A DNA stretch of 44,768 nucleotides from Shewanella fodinae (GTDB lineage Bacteria > Pseudomonadota > Gammaproteobacteria > Enterobacterales > Shewanellaceae): assembly GCF_014651955.1 (NCBI RefSeq), contig NZ_BMXW01000025.1, positions 1-44,768 of the forward strand, in the 5' to 3' direction. The notes under the pieces are model-generated. The model was not told the DNA's origin and ran no database searches. It saw nothing but the letters and a program-made list of their open reading frames with translations. Shown in pieces: positions 1 through 7,345 of this stretch. Both the position numbers and the translations under genes were made by a program. Each line of letters begins with the position of its first letter. The first letter of the stretch is position 1.

Positions 1-91
1 CTCTGTTATATTCCGGCCAATTGGTGATTTGGTGCTTGGATTTGCCCACTGCTATCCATTCCTGTCTGCTATTTACAGGATCTGATCGCAT
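1..91 (-). CDS. IS5-family transposase, N-terminal fragment
   Basis: Partial CDS running off the left edge. Reading leftwards from the ATG at 91-89, the protein begins MRSDPVNSRQEWIAVGKSK and continues to a segment HQITNWPEYNR. The 'ITNWPEYN' block is typical of the N-terminus of IS5/IS903-group DDE transposases, which precedes the catalytic domain. Only about 30 residues are present, so the DDE residues cannot be inspected. The start lies 36 bases inside the terminal repeat, as expected for a compact element. The enzyme would catalyse cut-and-paste movement of the element. Confidence 0.75.
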   Translation of the reverse strand, partial: MRSDPVNSRQEWIAVGKSKHQITNWPEYNR

Positions 92-127
92 CAGAGGCAG
101 AAGGTTCCACATTTAGGCAACAACGCC
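1..127 (-). mobile_element. IS5-family (IS903 group) insertion sequence, one end only
   Basis: The window opens inside an insertion sequence. On the minus strand the element starts at 127 with GGCGTTGTTGCCTAAATG, which closely resembles the IS903-group terminal inverted repeat as I remember it (GGCTTTGTTGAATAAATC). The transposase start codon follows at 91. Bases 128-136 (TGTAAAGGA on the plus strand) would be the 9-bp target duplication expected for this group. The other end lies outside the window, so length and duplication cannot be confirmed. The element sits inside the unknown gene to its right and truncates it. Confidence 0.8.
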
Positions 128-1263
128 TGTAAAGGAGTGCACCACCATGAGCATTGATTCCCTTCAATCAACCCTAACAATTGACCATTTTCAAGGTTAT
201 CTACCGAGCCATAAATTGGTTTAAAACGATCTTCTTTGAAGTAGCTACTTGTATTTAACCTTCTGACAGAAATTACCTCACCAGACGGGTTTAAAACTTT
301 ATGTATATCGTCCTCATTTTGAACTTCCCAACGAACATCTAACAGAGCATTCTGTGTGATCATCATAAATATTGATGATAATTTACAAACGTCTTCATCA
401 AATGCTGAATGAGGGATAATGTTAAAATCGTTATCTTTAGCCCAGCTATATAGATTGAGTAAGCCGTTTACATTTTGAGTGTGGACTCCAACATCAAGTA
501 CTCTGTGTTTAGCTTCAATCAAACGCCAGAAAGTAAATGGATTCATACTAGTGATTCGATTGAATGTATCTAAATCAGGCGCAGGAACAGATTCTAAAAG
601 CCAGTTGCGAGACTCCGATTCACCTTCAAGTGATATCATAACTGAACGTCCCCAACCGCAACCAACAAGAACGCTAAGGCCACTCTTAAACCCATCTATT
701 TTTGACGAGTAGCCATACGCTTTCTTAATTCTTTCCGCAATAGCACTTTCTAAGTCAGAGTTCGAAGTCGATGCACCGTTAACAAGTCCATTTTGATAGT
801 CGCAAAAGTCATCAAAAAACAGTAAGAAATGTACGTACCTATGCTTATCAATACCAACGAGAGCGTCTGCACCGACAATACTTCCGTTTGAGTCCCTAAA
901 TGGTGAAAACGGTACATTACTTATTTTGCCCAGTAGCCGCGAGTCTTCAGAAAAGAATCTAGCATATCTGACTTGCATGGCATGTTGTAACCGATCTAAT
1001 AAACCAAACCTATTAGCTTGTTCGATCACAAACAGACGAATTGCGACACTTATTGCTGTTGGTAAAGCTAAGATGTAAGTGCCATTTTGTGCCCTGTAAA
1101 TGGGCTTACGTTCTAATGAGGAGCTTCCAAAAGCTTCATTAGTAAGCGAAATGAGATCGGGGTTCTCAAAAATAAATGGCTTAAGGTCCTTCTCTGAAAC
1201 TCCCAATTGAGTTAGGTCATCCAAGGAAAAACTGACTTGAATAGCCACTGATTTCCTAGACAC
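91..1263 (-). CDS. Unknown protein, C-terminus truncated by the IS
   Basis: A 390-codon reading frame of unrecognised function. The frame opens with GTG at 1263; an alternative GTG at 1248 has a better placed AGGAAA upstream, so the start is uncertain. The last eleven or so residues (LLPKCGTFCL and the codon before) are encoded inside the IS terminus, so the native protein was longer and this copy is probably a broken gene. What remains is soluble-looking, with no signal peptide or clear membrane segment and no motif I recognise. Mid-protein there is a hydrophobic/acidic patch (HRYVHFLLFFDDFCDY) and a glycine-rich GCGWGRSVMISL stretch that could be part of a folded core. The region is AT-rich like the rest of the left island. 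It is transcribed away from the cREC operon. I cannot assign a role. Confidence 0.6.
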   Translation of the reverse strand: MSRKSVAIQVSFSLDDLTQLGVSEKDLKPFIFENPDLISLTNEAFGSSSLERKPIYRAQNGTYILALPTAISVAIRLFVIEQANRFGLLDRLQHAMQVRYARFFSEDSRLLGKISNVPFSPFRDSNGSIVGADALVGIDKHRYVHFLLFFDDFCDYQNGLVNGASTSNSDLESAIAERIKKAYGYSSKIDGFKSGLSVLVGCGWGRSVMISLEGESESRNWLLESVPAPDLDTFNRITSMNPFTFWRLIEAKHRVLDVGVHTQNVNGLLNLYSWAKDNDFNIIPHSAFDEDVCKLSSIFMMITQNALLDVRWEVQNEDDIHKVLNPSGEVISVRRLNTSSYFKEDRFKPIYGSVDNLENGQLLGLIEGNQCSWWCTPLQALLPKCGTFCL

Positions 1264-1581
1264 CTTTTAGTTAGATAAACTAGCTAAACAATACCAATCC
1301 GTTAAATTTGAACAGGTTCACGAAGCGTGGCGATTCAGAAGACATTCAACGAACTAATTCAATCACATGGAGTGTCGGTTCCGTTGCATTCATTTGGGCT
1401 GAGTCGACAAAATACACTTTCTATGCGACAGCTAATGACATCTGACATGCTCAGGCCCTACTCCATCCTTCGCATAGAAAATATTGGCAATAATTCTGTC
1501 CTCACCTGATTTGAATGCGACATTAGTTGACGCATGAGTTTCTATACTCTGCTAATTAATGAGTAAAATTGCTGAGCAGAA
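1264..1581. other. Intergenic region between divergent genes
   Basis: This 318-base gap separates the minus-strand unknown gene from the plus-strand cREC operon and should carry both promoters. An open stretch of 60 codons (1327-1509, GTG start) has no ribosome binding site and no recognisable protein character, so I do not call it a gene. A TATACT hexamer at 1543-1548 could be a -10 element for the cREC operon, but I see no well-spaced -35. No strong dyad was noticed. Confidence 0.4.
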
Positions 1582-1884
1582 ATGAAAATATTCCTTGATG
1601 ATGAACGGGTAGCGCCTGATGGATGGGTACAAGTTCGATGGCCAGATGAAGCCATCACATTTTTGTCGAAAGGACATGTTACTGAGATTAGCCTTGATCA
1701 CGATTTGGGTGATGATGACAGGGGCACTGGTTACGACGTTCTTGTATGGATAGAACATGCCATTTTTAAGGAAAATTTTCGTCCTCCTCAGATCAGTGTG
1801 CATACAAGTAATCCACCGGCTCGGCTCAGAATGCTTGCCGCCGTTTCTCAAGTTTCCCTTCTATCTAGGATGAACTACAAGTGA
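1582..1884 (+). CDS. Cyclic-phosphate-processing receiver (cREC) domain protein
   Basis: A 100-residue single-domain protein. Three blocks match the small receiver-like family I know as 'cyclic-phosphate processing receiver domain' (cREC): N-terminal MKIFLDDERVAPDGW with the DDxR acidic pair, central SLDHDLGDDDRGTGYDVLVW, and C-terminal ISVHTSNPPARLRM. The overall length is that of the family. By prediction from comparative genomics, these are catalytic offshoots of the response-regulator receiver fold that act on phosphate ends, possibly 2',3'-cyclic phosphates in RNA repair; I know of no firm biochemical proof. It is the first gene of an overlapping operon: its TGA overlaps the GTG of the next gene in the four bases GTGA. 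The third gene is a metallophosphoesterase, which fits a phosphate-processing theme. The ribosome site (GAGCAGAA) is weak. Family assignment is fairly sure; function is inference. Confidence 0.8.
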   Translation: MKIFLDDERVAPDGWVQVRWPDEAITFLSKGHVTEISLDHDLGDDDRGTGYDVLVWIEHAIFKENFRPPQISVHTSNPPARLRMLAAVSQVSLLSRMNYK

Positions 1885-2300
1885 GCTTGCCTGTAATTGG
1901 TCCTGTAGCGGCATTGCCAGATGACCCGCTTCAATTAACCGAGAATCTGACATCGTTCAATAGTTTGAAACTGATTTGTCAGTTTAAGCGAATATTGTCA
2001 TCCCAGCTAGCTAGAACTGTGTCAGCAACAGCGAGTAATCCCGTCATTTCGCCTACTTATGAATTGCGAATGATTGCTGAGGCAGATAACTGGTTTGAGA
2101 ATTTTGATGTTGAAATATTTCTGACTTTTGGACGTGAACGAGACGCTTGGCTTGAGTATCAGCAGCGTGTGAACATTCTCATTCAGTCTGGTCTTGCAGT
2201 GTTTGTAACGGCAGAGGTCTTTAGCCATATAGAGGGGACAATATGCCTGTATAACCCAGAGCTCACACCAACCAATATGCCATTTATTCAAGAGGACTGA
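1881..2300 (+). CDS. Unknown 139-residue protein in the cREC operon
   Basis: The frame starts at GTG 1881 and overlaps the cREC stop codon by four bases, strong evidence for translational coupling. Its own stop at 2298-2300 is two bases before the start of the metallophosphoesterase. I recognise no family. The visible character is a soluble, mixed alpha/beta protein: a leucine-rich segment (residues about 18-45), then an aromatic and acidic stretch (ADNWFENFDVEIFLTFGRERDAW), then a hydrophobic C-terminal third ending in acidic residues. There is no signal peptide, cysteine pair or nucleotide-binding loop. Because it sits tightly between two candidate phosphate-processing enzymes, it may be a substrate-recognition or structural partner, but that is inference from position only. 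Confidence 0.65.
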   Translation: MSLPVIGPVAALPDDPLQLTENLTSFNSLKLICQFKRILSSQLARTVSATASNPVISPTYELRMIAEADNWFENFDVEIFLTFGRERDAWLEYQQRVNILIQSGLAVFVTAEVFSHIEGTICLYNPELTPTNMPFIQED

Positions 2301-2302
2301 CG

Positions 2303-2902
2303 ATGAAGGCGCTCCATGTTACCGATCTGCATTTTAACCAAGTGCAGATGAAATGGATTACAGCAAACTCATCTAAGGCAGACATTATCTGTGTTACGGG
2401 TGACTTTATTAATAGTCGCTATGACTGTCCAACGCCTATCAGCGACCAAGTAACTGCCATCTCAGACTGGCTAATAGGTCTAAGGCGACCAGTGTTCATC
2501 TGCTCTGGCAATCATGATGAATTAGGGAACGAGTTAGATTCTAGCTGGCTCAAGCAGATTGAAGGCGTATACGCAGATAGTTCAATAGTGACAATTCAAG
2601 GCGTAACGATTGGTTGTGCAGCTTACGGAACAACTGATTTCAATCGATTCGCTTGTTGTATGTTATTGCTACACCATGAGCCGCCAGCGGGTCTTAGCGT
2701 AGCAATTCAATCTAAACGCGATTTTGGGTCAAAACATCTTACCGCAGCAATAAAGGACGGAACATTATCGCCAACTTGGATACTTTGTGGGCACGTACAT
2801 CAACCAGAGAAAAATGGCTTAAGATTCAGAGGGTGTGGGATATCTAATCCAGGTGCTAATTTGAAGAATGATGTCCCAAACCATCACTGGATCACTATTT
2901 AG
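2303..2902 (+). CDS. Calcineurin-like metallophosphoesterase
   Basis: A 199-residue protein with the full metallophosphoesterase signature in order: DLH at residues 7-9, GDF near 34, GNHD near 70, LLHHEP near 122, and GHVHQP near 160. These are the metal ligands and catalytic residues of the calcineurin-like family, which uses two metal ions to hydrolyse phosphomono- or diesters. There is no signal peptide, so it should act in the cytoplasm. The ATG at 2303 has AGAGGA ten bases upstream, inside the end of the preceding gene, so the three genes form one operon. Members of this family act on proteins, nucleotides, cyclic dinucleotides or RNA/DNA, and the substrate cannot be read from sequence. 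Next to a cREC protein, a nucleic-acid or cyclic-phosphate substrate is a reasonable guess. The 3' end overlaps the convergent gene by eight bases. Confidence 0.9.
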   Translation: MKALHVTDLHFNQVQMKWITANSSKADIICVTGDFINSRYDCPTPISDQVTAISDWLIGLRRPVFICSGNHDELGNELDSSWLKQIEGVYADSSIVTIQGVTIGCAAYGTTDFNRFACCMLLLHHEPPAGLSVAIQSKRDFGSKHLTAAIKDGTLSPTWILCGHVHQPEKNGLRFRGCGISNPGANLKNDVPNHHWITI

Positions 2903-3248
2903 TTTTTTTCGGCACTTTCTTTTCTTCCAATTCAGCTAGCATGGTTTCAACGATGTCACTCGATGCCCATTTAAAGGTTATGTTAGGCGGTTCAATTTGA
3001 AAGATGCCATGAGGTCTACCGACTGAGAGTGGCCAACGGTCGATTAAGTCTGTGATGACCCTGTCGATTGCAAATGTCGCTTCGTCTGATAATGCAACTT
3101 TCTCCCCAACTAAACGCCAGCTCTGAAAGCATGCCCTCGAGTATGGCGCCTCATCTTCTAGTGAACCAATAAAAATATAGCCTTTTCTGAACGCAAGGGA
3201 TGGGTATGCATTAAGTAACTCATTGATAAATAAATATTCAAAGTCCAT
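2895..3248 (-). CDS. Unknown 117-residue protein, convergent with the phosphoesterase
   Basis: The start ATG at 3248 has a good ribosome site (CAGGAG, six to seven bases upstream on the minus strand), so this is probably a real gene. The protein is acidic to neutral with a lysine-rich tail (EEKKVPKKTK). Aromatic residues are scattered throughout and no transmembrane segment is visible. A central helix (DEATFAIDRVITDLIDRW) and the phrase GRPHGIFQIEPPNITFKW are the most distinctive parts. I recognise no family. Its 3' end overlaps the phosphoesterase gene by eight bases in convergent orientation, and it is divergent from the WYL regulator, sharing a short promoter region of about 160 bases. Confidence 0.65.
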   Translation of the reverse strand: MDFEYLFINELLNAYPSLAFRKGYIFIGSLEDEAPYSRACFQSWRLVGEKVALSDEATFAIDRVITDLIDRWPLSVGRPHGIFQIEPPNITFKWASSDIVETMLAELEEKKVPKKTK

Positions 3249-3410
3249 TGTTATCTCCTGATAGTTTCATTTTTATAATGCTATCTATGGCAGCGACAAC
3301 TAGTGACGTTATGAGATGCGGCGAGGACGACATTACATGACGTAGGTCAGGATAAGGTGGCTAACGTTAGTTAATAATCTTGATATATTCCGTCGAGGTC
3401 ATTGGATTTC

Positions 3411-4451
3411 ATGCCACAAGCAAACGAAAAAAAAGAGCTACGCCGCAAAGGTGCCATTTTCAGAAACCTTTATATGTTAGATAGCCTGCCAGTGTTCCCT
3501 GCACGAGGTTTAACAACGTCTGAGATCCACAAACATCTTGACGACGAAGGGTTCGATATAACCCTTAGAACGGTTCAACGTGATCTCGAAATGTTGTATG
3601 ACTGGGCAAATGCAAACCTCGACCATGAAGATGATGACCTAGGGGTTAGGCGTTGGTTTAGAAAATTTAAGTCGCAAAAACTGCTTGATATTCTCCCGAC
3701 ATCTGAGGCGTTTATGTTGGTTCTATCTGAGCAATTGCTGCGCAAAGTACTGCCTTCCACTCTTGGTGGAAAACTAGAATCGTGGGTGAGTCTGGCCAAT
3801 GCATCGCTATCTTCCAAAACGCTTTATGCAAATTGGATGAAAAAGGTCAGAGTCGTTTCAGACAACTATCCGGTGATTTACGATGAGCGCCATATTGATG
3901 AGCGATATCGGAAAATTATCTACGAGTGTGTGCTTAACGAAAAAATGCTCTCAATAAGCTATCAGAAAGGCAAGGATTCGGAGCTTCGTTCTTACATGCT
4001 TAATCCTCTCGGGTTGATAATTCGAGAGCAAAGTCATTATCTGGTCGCGACCAAGCAAGAAACTCCCGAGGTGCCCCAGCTATTTCTTTTTCATAAGATT
4101 GCCTCTGCCCAAAAGGAATATTTGGATATCACTGCACCTAAGAGCTTTACGCTGGAAGAATATTGCGCGAAGAATCCTACCGGTTGGTTATTAAAAGATA
4201 CCTTAGTCACTGTTGAGCTCAAGATAAAAGATCATGCGTTGGACGTTGTTCGACATAACCAATTAGCCGATGACCAGCAGCTAGCACAAATTGATGATAC
4301 ATGGTGGAGCGTCACGTTTAGGTGTTACCCAACCTACGATCTCATCGGTTGGATCCTTAAATTTGGGCAGGATGTGATATGCGAATCCCCCCAGAAAATT
4401 CGCGAGCAGGTTGTAAACAGACTAAGTTCCGCGCTTGATAACTACAAATAA
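3411..4451 (+). CDS. WYL-domain transcriptional regulator (BrxR/CapW-like architecture)
   Basis: A 346-residue protein with three parts. Residues 1-75 form a winged helix-turn-helix (GLTTSEIHKHL then TLRTVQRDLEML). Residues about 165-230 are a WYL domain (MLSISYQKGKDSELRSYML, NPLGLIIREQSHYLVATK). The C-terminal part (about 255-346) is a WCX-type extension. I chose ATG 3411 because GAGG at 3395-3398 is well spaced for it; a TTG at 3402 is too close. WYL regulators are ligand-sensing repressors or activators, often next to phage-defence operons such as BREX and CBASS. The gene probably controls the following gene at 4516. A 10-bp palindrome CTAACGTTAG at 3361-3370 in its upstream region is a possible operator. 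The ligand is unknown. Confidence 0.85.
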   Translation: MPQANEKKELRRKGAIFRNLYMLDSLPVFPARGLTTSEIHKHLDDEGFDITLRTVQRDLEMLYDWANANLDHEDDDLGVRRWFRKFKSQKLLDILPTSEAFMLVLSEQLLRKVLPSTLGGKLESWVSLANASLSSKTLYANWMKKVRVVSDNYPVIYDERHIDERYRKIIYECVLNEKMLSISYQKGKDSELRSYMLNPLGLIIREQSHYLVATKQETPEVPQLFLFHKIASAQKEYLDITAPKSFTLEEYCAKNPTGWLLKDTLVTVELKIKDHALDVVRHNQLADDQQLAQIDDTWWSVTFRCYPTYDLIGWILKFGQDVICESPQKIREQVVNRLSSALDNYK

Positions 4452-4515
4452 TAATATTTTGATTTTATTAACTTTATTCTTAATGGCAATATAATGTTGT
4501 AAGGAGTTAGTCATT

Positions 4516-5235
4516 TTGCCAAACGATACAGAAGTCGTTGCCCAGTTGGGAGCTGCATACTTAGACATACTGTCTAAGACTGATTTTTCGAAAATTTATA
4601 CTTCACCCGACCTGTCTGGCATTTTCTTAGCTTGTCCGGATAAAAGCTACTTTGAAGCGAAGCGTAAAGTGTTATTTATCGGGCAAGAGCCAAAAACATG
4701 GAGAACGAATTGTGCGTTAAAACATGGTGGAGAGATCACGCAACAGCTTATTCAACAAGCAATGTCTGACACCTTACATCAAAGTAAAAAGCCAGCTGGG
4801 AAGCACAAGCTGCTTAATTTTTACCAAAAATGCTCCCTAGCGCTGTCTGAAGGGCAACCGGAACTTGGGCATAGTGCGGTTTATTCCAATCAGTTCTGCA
4901 TGAGCTTCCAAAGAGGAAGTCCTGAACGTTGTCCAGCATTTAAAATGATCGAAGAGCTTTCTAACTCTCTGCTAGAAGCACAATTTACTATTCTAAAACC
5001 TGATGTCGCTATATTTACAACAGGTTCAAATCGTGACAAATACATTAAAAATGCATTGAATTATTCGACAGTTGAGGTAGTGGTACCTAGGAGACTCTGG
5101 CATTTTCAAGTAAATGAAACCCACTGTTTTCGTATTAATCATCCTAGTGCTCGGCAGTCACGTAAGCTAAAGCTTAGCGACTATCAAGATGGCGCAATTG
5201 AACGCGCAAAATTGTATGTCCCCATTCGTTATTGA
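4516..5235 (+). CDS. Uracil-DNA-glycosylase-like superfamily protein, divergent
   Basis: A 239-residue protein starting at TTG 4516, with AAGGAG at 4501-4506 deciding the start. Three blocks lie in the order seen in the uracil-DNA glycosylase fold: KVLFIGQEPKTW (residues 51-62, position of motif 1), AVYSNQFCMSF (121-131, like the 'xTNxxxC' strand), and FRINHPSARQSRKL (205-218, like the HPS motif 2 that inserts into DNA). The first motif lacks the classical GQDPY or GEAPG form, so substrate and activity are uncertain. It starts 65 bases after the WYL regulator on the same strand and is likely co-regulated. UDG-like proteins remove modified bases from DNA, and a defence or DNA-modification role is possible but unproven. 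I am fairly sure of the fold and unsure of the activity. Confidence 0.6.
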   Translation: MPNDTEVVAQLGAAYLDILSKTDFSKIYTSPDLSGIFLACPDKSYFEAKRKVLFIGQEPKTWRTNCALKHGGEITQQLIQQAMSDTLHQSKKPAGKHKLLNFYQKCSLALSEGQPELGHSAVYSNQFCMSFQRGSPERCPAFKMIEELSNSLLEAQFTILKPDVAIFTTGSNRDKYIKNALNYSTVEVVVPRRLWHFQVNETHCFRINHPSARQSRKLKLSDYQDGAIERAKLYVPIRY

Positions 5236-5278
5236 ATGGTACGGCCTGATATCTTTAGACACTCTGTAGGATTACTAA

Positions 5279-5425
5279 AATTTGGTCACTGGCTGGACGT
5301 TGACTTTGTTAGCTGAGTACATTCGAAACACATCTTGGGGCAGAATTAAATTAGAGCAATTTGTCAGATATGGTGACGCCAAGAAAGCAAAACTGACAGA
5401 TTGGATTCAGGCCAATTCCACTTAG
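5279..5425 (+). pseudogene. 3' remnant of an unidentified gene
   Basis: Between the UDG-like gene and the RDD gene an open frame of 48 codons has clear protein character: TLTLLAEYIRNTSWGRIK, then LEQFVRYGDAKKAKLTDW, ending in a TAG at 5423-5425. It has no ATG and no ribosome site; only a TTG at 5282 could start it, after a stop at 5276. It looks like the C-terminal piece of a larger protein, perhaps a small nuclease of GIY-YIG type, but that family guess is weak. The rest of 5236-5560 shows only AT-rich sequence and the promoter for the next gene. Confidence 0.35.
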
Positions 5426-5620
5426 GTGTTTACCTTTATTTCTCTATTGCTCAGTTGGTTTCTTCCATTTCCACTGTGTTCTGAGAACTTCCGCTCTTGC
5501 CTTTATAAATACACAAAATTCTTTTACAAAAATATTATTTATTGTTAACGGCGCTGCGGTATGATTTTTCACCTATCGCCGATTGACGATGTAACTACCT
5601 ATCGTATAAGGAATCTGTGC

Positions 5621-6817
5621 GTGGACGCTCAGGACAAACACTATCAATCTGCACTTGCTGCATGGCGTGCAGGTAAAGAAACCCGCGCCATTGTGACGCC
5701 ATTTGCTTTTAAGCTCGCACCTGAACTAATCGGTATGCCGTTAGCTCGACCTTGGCGGCGGGGCGTGGCCATAATGCTAGATCTGGTGTTGGTATCCTTG
5801 CTAAGTAGTGTCTCAAGTATGTGGATTGCCTTGCTGGCCGCTATTGCTACATGGGTGTTGAGCAAGCGACATGAGCAAGTGGTGTCAGCTTGGGCTCGGC
5901 GCTGGTTGCGGATAGTGAGCAGTTTGGTGATATTTGTGGTCGTTCTCAAATTTATCGGGCCCTATCTCGATGTCGATAACCACGGTGACACCAATAGCAC
6001 TATCGGTCAGTTGCAGCAAGTTTCCCACTCGGCCGCCATGGCTATCATCGCTGGTAAACTCGATAATTGTAGCGATAATTCTTGTGTTGAAGAGCTACTG
6101 CCGTCAATGAAAGAACAACTAGATGCTTTGTTGGCAGATAAGCCTGCAGAGCGGCAGGAGTTAGTCGCATCGCTCTTTAATGACCTCACGTTTCTTTCGC
6201 CTGCGGACAAACAGCAATATGTCGAGCAACTGATGGCAGGGGTTAAGCTTGTGCCTGCCGATGCTCCAGCCACCACTGAAGAAACTCCCGATTCAGATCC
6301 AACGAATGCGCAAGAGCCTAAGTCCAGCAATGCAATCATTACGTTCTCTGGTCGTGCGGTTGGTTCTAGCTCCACCGCAGGAGACGCAGAGTTGCAGAGC
6401 AAGAATGACAAGGCGACTACCTCAGAGAAGCACTCTCTCATTGATTGGGCTAAAGGTATTATTGCCGATCTGGGGTTAGGGTTAAGTTGGGGCGCGTTGT
6501 ATTTCACTTTGTTTACTGCCTTGCTACGTGGTCAAACGCCCGCCAAAAAACTGTTGGGCATACGGGTGGTGCGGCTTAATGGTGAGCCGCTAACTTTGTG
6601 GGGGGCTTTCGGTCGCTACGGTGGCTATGGTGCTGGTGTGACTACCGGGTTGCTGGGTTTTTTGCAAATCTATTGGGACAGCAACCGTCAGTGTATTCAA
6701 GACAAAATTGGTGAAACTGTGGTGGTGATGAATGCGGAACTGACTCACCATGCCGCTGGTGCGGTGAACGAAAACGATGCTGTACAGCAGCCAGCGGCGA
6801 CGCACTCGCCAAGCTAG
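5621..6817 (+). CDS. RDD-family membrane protein with a large soluble insertion
   Basis: The protein has 398 residues from GTG 5621, which has AAGGA at 5608-5612. The in-frame ATG at 5561 overlaps a TATGAT -10-like hexamer (5560-5565), so I reject it as the start. The RDD signature is split: ARPWRRGVAIMLDLVLVSLL (about residues 42-61) carries the Arg and Asp near the first membrane helix, followed by two more helices. A soluble stretch of about 160 residues rich in Ser, Thr, Asp and Glu follows, then the second half of the RDD core (GLGLSWGALYFTLFTALL, GQTPAKKLLGIRVV, LNGEPLTLWGAFGRYGGYG, DKIGETVVV). RDD proteins are small inner-membrane proteins proposed in some species to be ion antiporters. 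The long insertion, probably periplasmic, is unusual for the family. Function here is unknown. A terminator-like hairpin follows. Confidence 0.85.
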   Translation: MDAQDKHYQSALAAWRAGKETRAIVTPFAFKLAPELIGMPLARPWRRGVAIMLDLVLVSLLSSVSSMWIALLAAIATWVLSKRHEQVVSAWARRWLRIVSSLVIFVVVLKFIGPYLDVDNHGDTNSTIGQLQQVSHSAAMAIIAGKLDNCSDNSCVEELLPSMKEQLDALLADKPAERQELVASLFNDLTFLSPADKQQYVEQLMAGVKLVPADAPATTEETPDSDPTNAQEPKSSNAIITFSGRAVGSSSTAGDAELQSKNDKATTSEKHSLIDWAKGIIADLGLGLSWGALYFTLFTALLRGQTPAKKLLGIRVVRLNGEPLTLWGAFGRYGGYGAGVTTGLLGFLQIYWDSNRQCIQDKIGETVVVMNAELTHHAAGAVNENDAVQQPAATHSPS

Positions 6818-6868
6818 AGGCGGTAGACATCAAAATAGTTCCGATGAGCAACCTCTGAATGCTGACAG

Positions 6869-6894
6869 AATCCTAGCGCTAACGTTAGGATTTT
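6869..6894 (+). terminator. Hairpin with T-tract after the RDD gene
   Basis: AATCCTA (6869-6875) pairs with TAGGATT (6886-6892). Inner G-T, C-G and G-C pairs extend the stem to about ten pairs with a CTAA loop. TTTT follows at 6891-6894. It lies 52 bases after the RDD stop codon, the expected place for a rho-independent terminator, though the T-run is short. Confidence 0.55.
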
Positions 6895-7345
6895 GAGTTA
6901 AGGGGGCAGGGGATTTGAAGGCTAACACTTTATACTCCTCCTCCATTACCACATATCCGTTATCAAGGTTCATGCTCCAGCAAAGACTATTCGGTGGGTA
7001 ATGTTGACCTTGTCTGTGCCGGGTGGAACTCCCGTTCTACAAAAATAGCAGTTGTCTTTGCCTTGCCTGCAATTGTTTTAAATGATGGTGTTGGTTTACT
7101 GTTGGCGTGCTTAGTGTGCCGCATTTGATGCAAGGAGACCTTCATGTGGCATGTTTGAGATAAAGTGCATTTTGCTATTGTTTCAGCTTAGTTATCTCTA
7201 ATGTTAATAATGAACTACAATACTGTTTCGAATTTGTATCATATTCTATTTATTAACAAAATCTCAGGATTATATCCTGGCATTTAATTGATTCGACCTT
7301 TTCCGAGAGAGATAATTAGCCCAGTTATCGGAATGGAGTCCTGTC
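6895..7345. other. Non-coding stretch before the kinase-like gene
   Basis: About 450 bases with no convincing gene on either strand. The right half becomes AT-rich (7180-7290) and probably holds the promoter of the kinase-like gene. No repeat, tRNA or strong hairpin was recognised. Confidence 0.4.

Noticed and set aside
1327..1509. Open frame of 60 codons upstream of the cREC gene
   Set aside because: GTG start without ribosome site, no protein-like features, lies where the promoters should be.
5561..5620. Longer start of the RDD protein at ATG 5561
   Set aside because: The ATG overlaps a TATGAT hexamer and has no ribosome site; GTG 5621 has AAGGA at good spacing.
6007..6507. Minus-strand frame of 166 codons inside the RDD gene
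   Set aside because: Antisense to a confirmed coding region; Ser/Ala-rich shadow composition.
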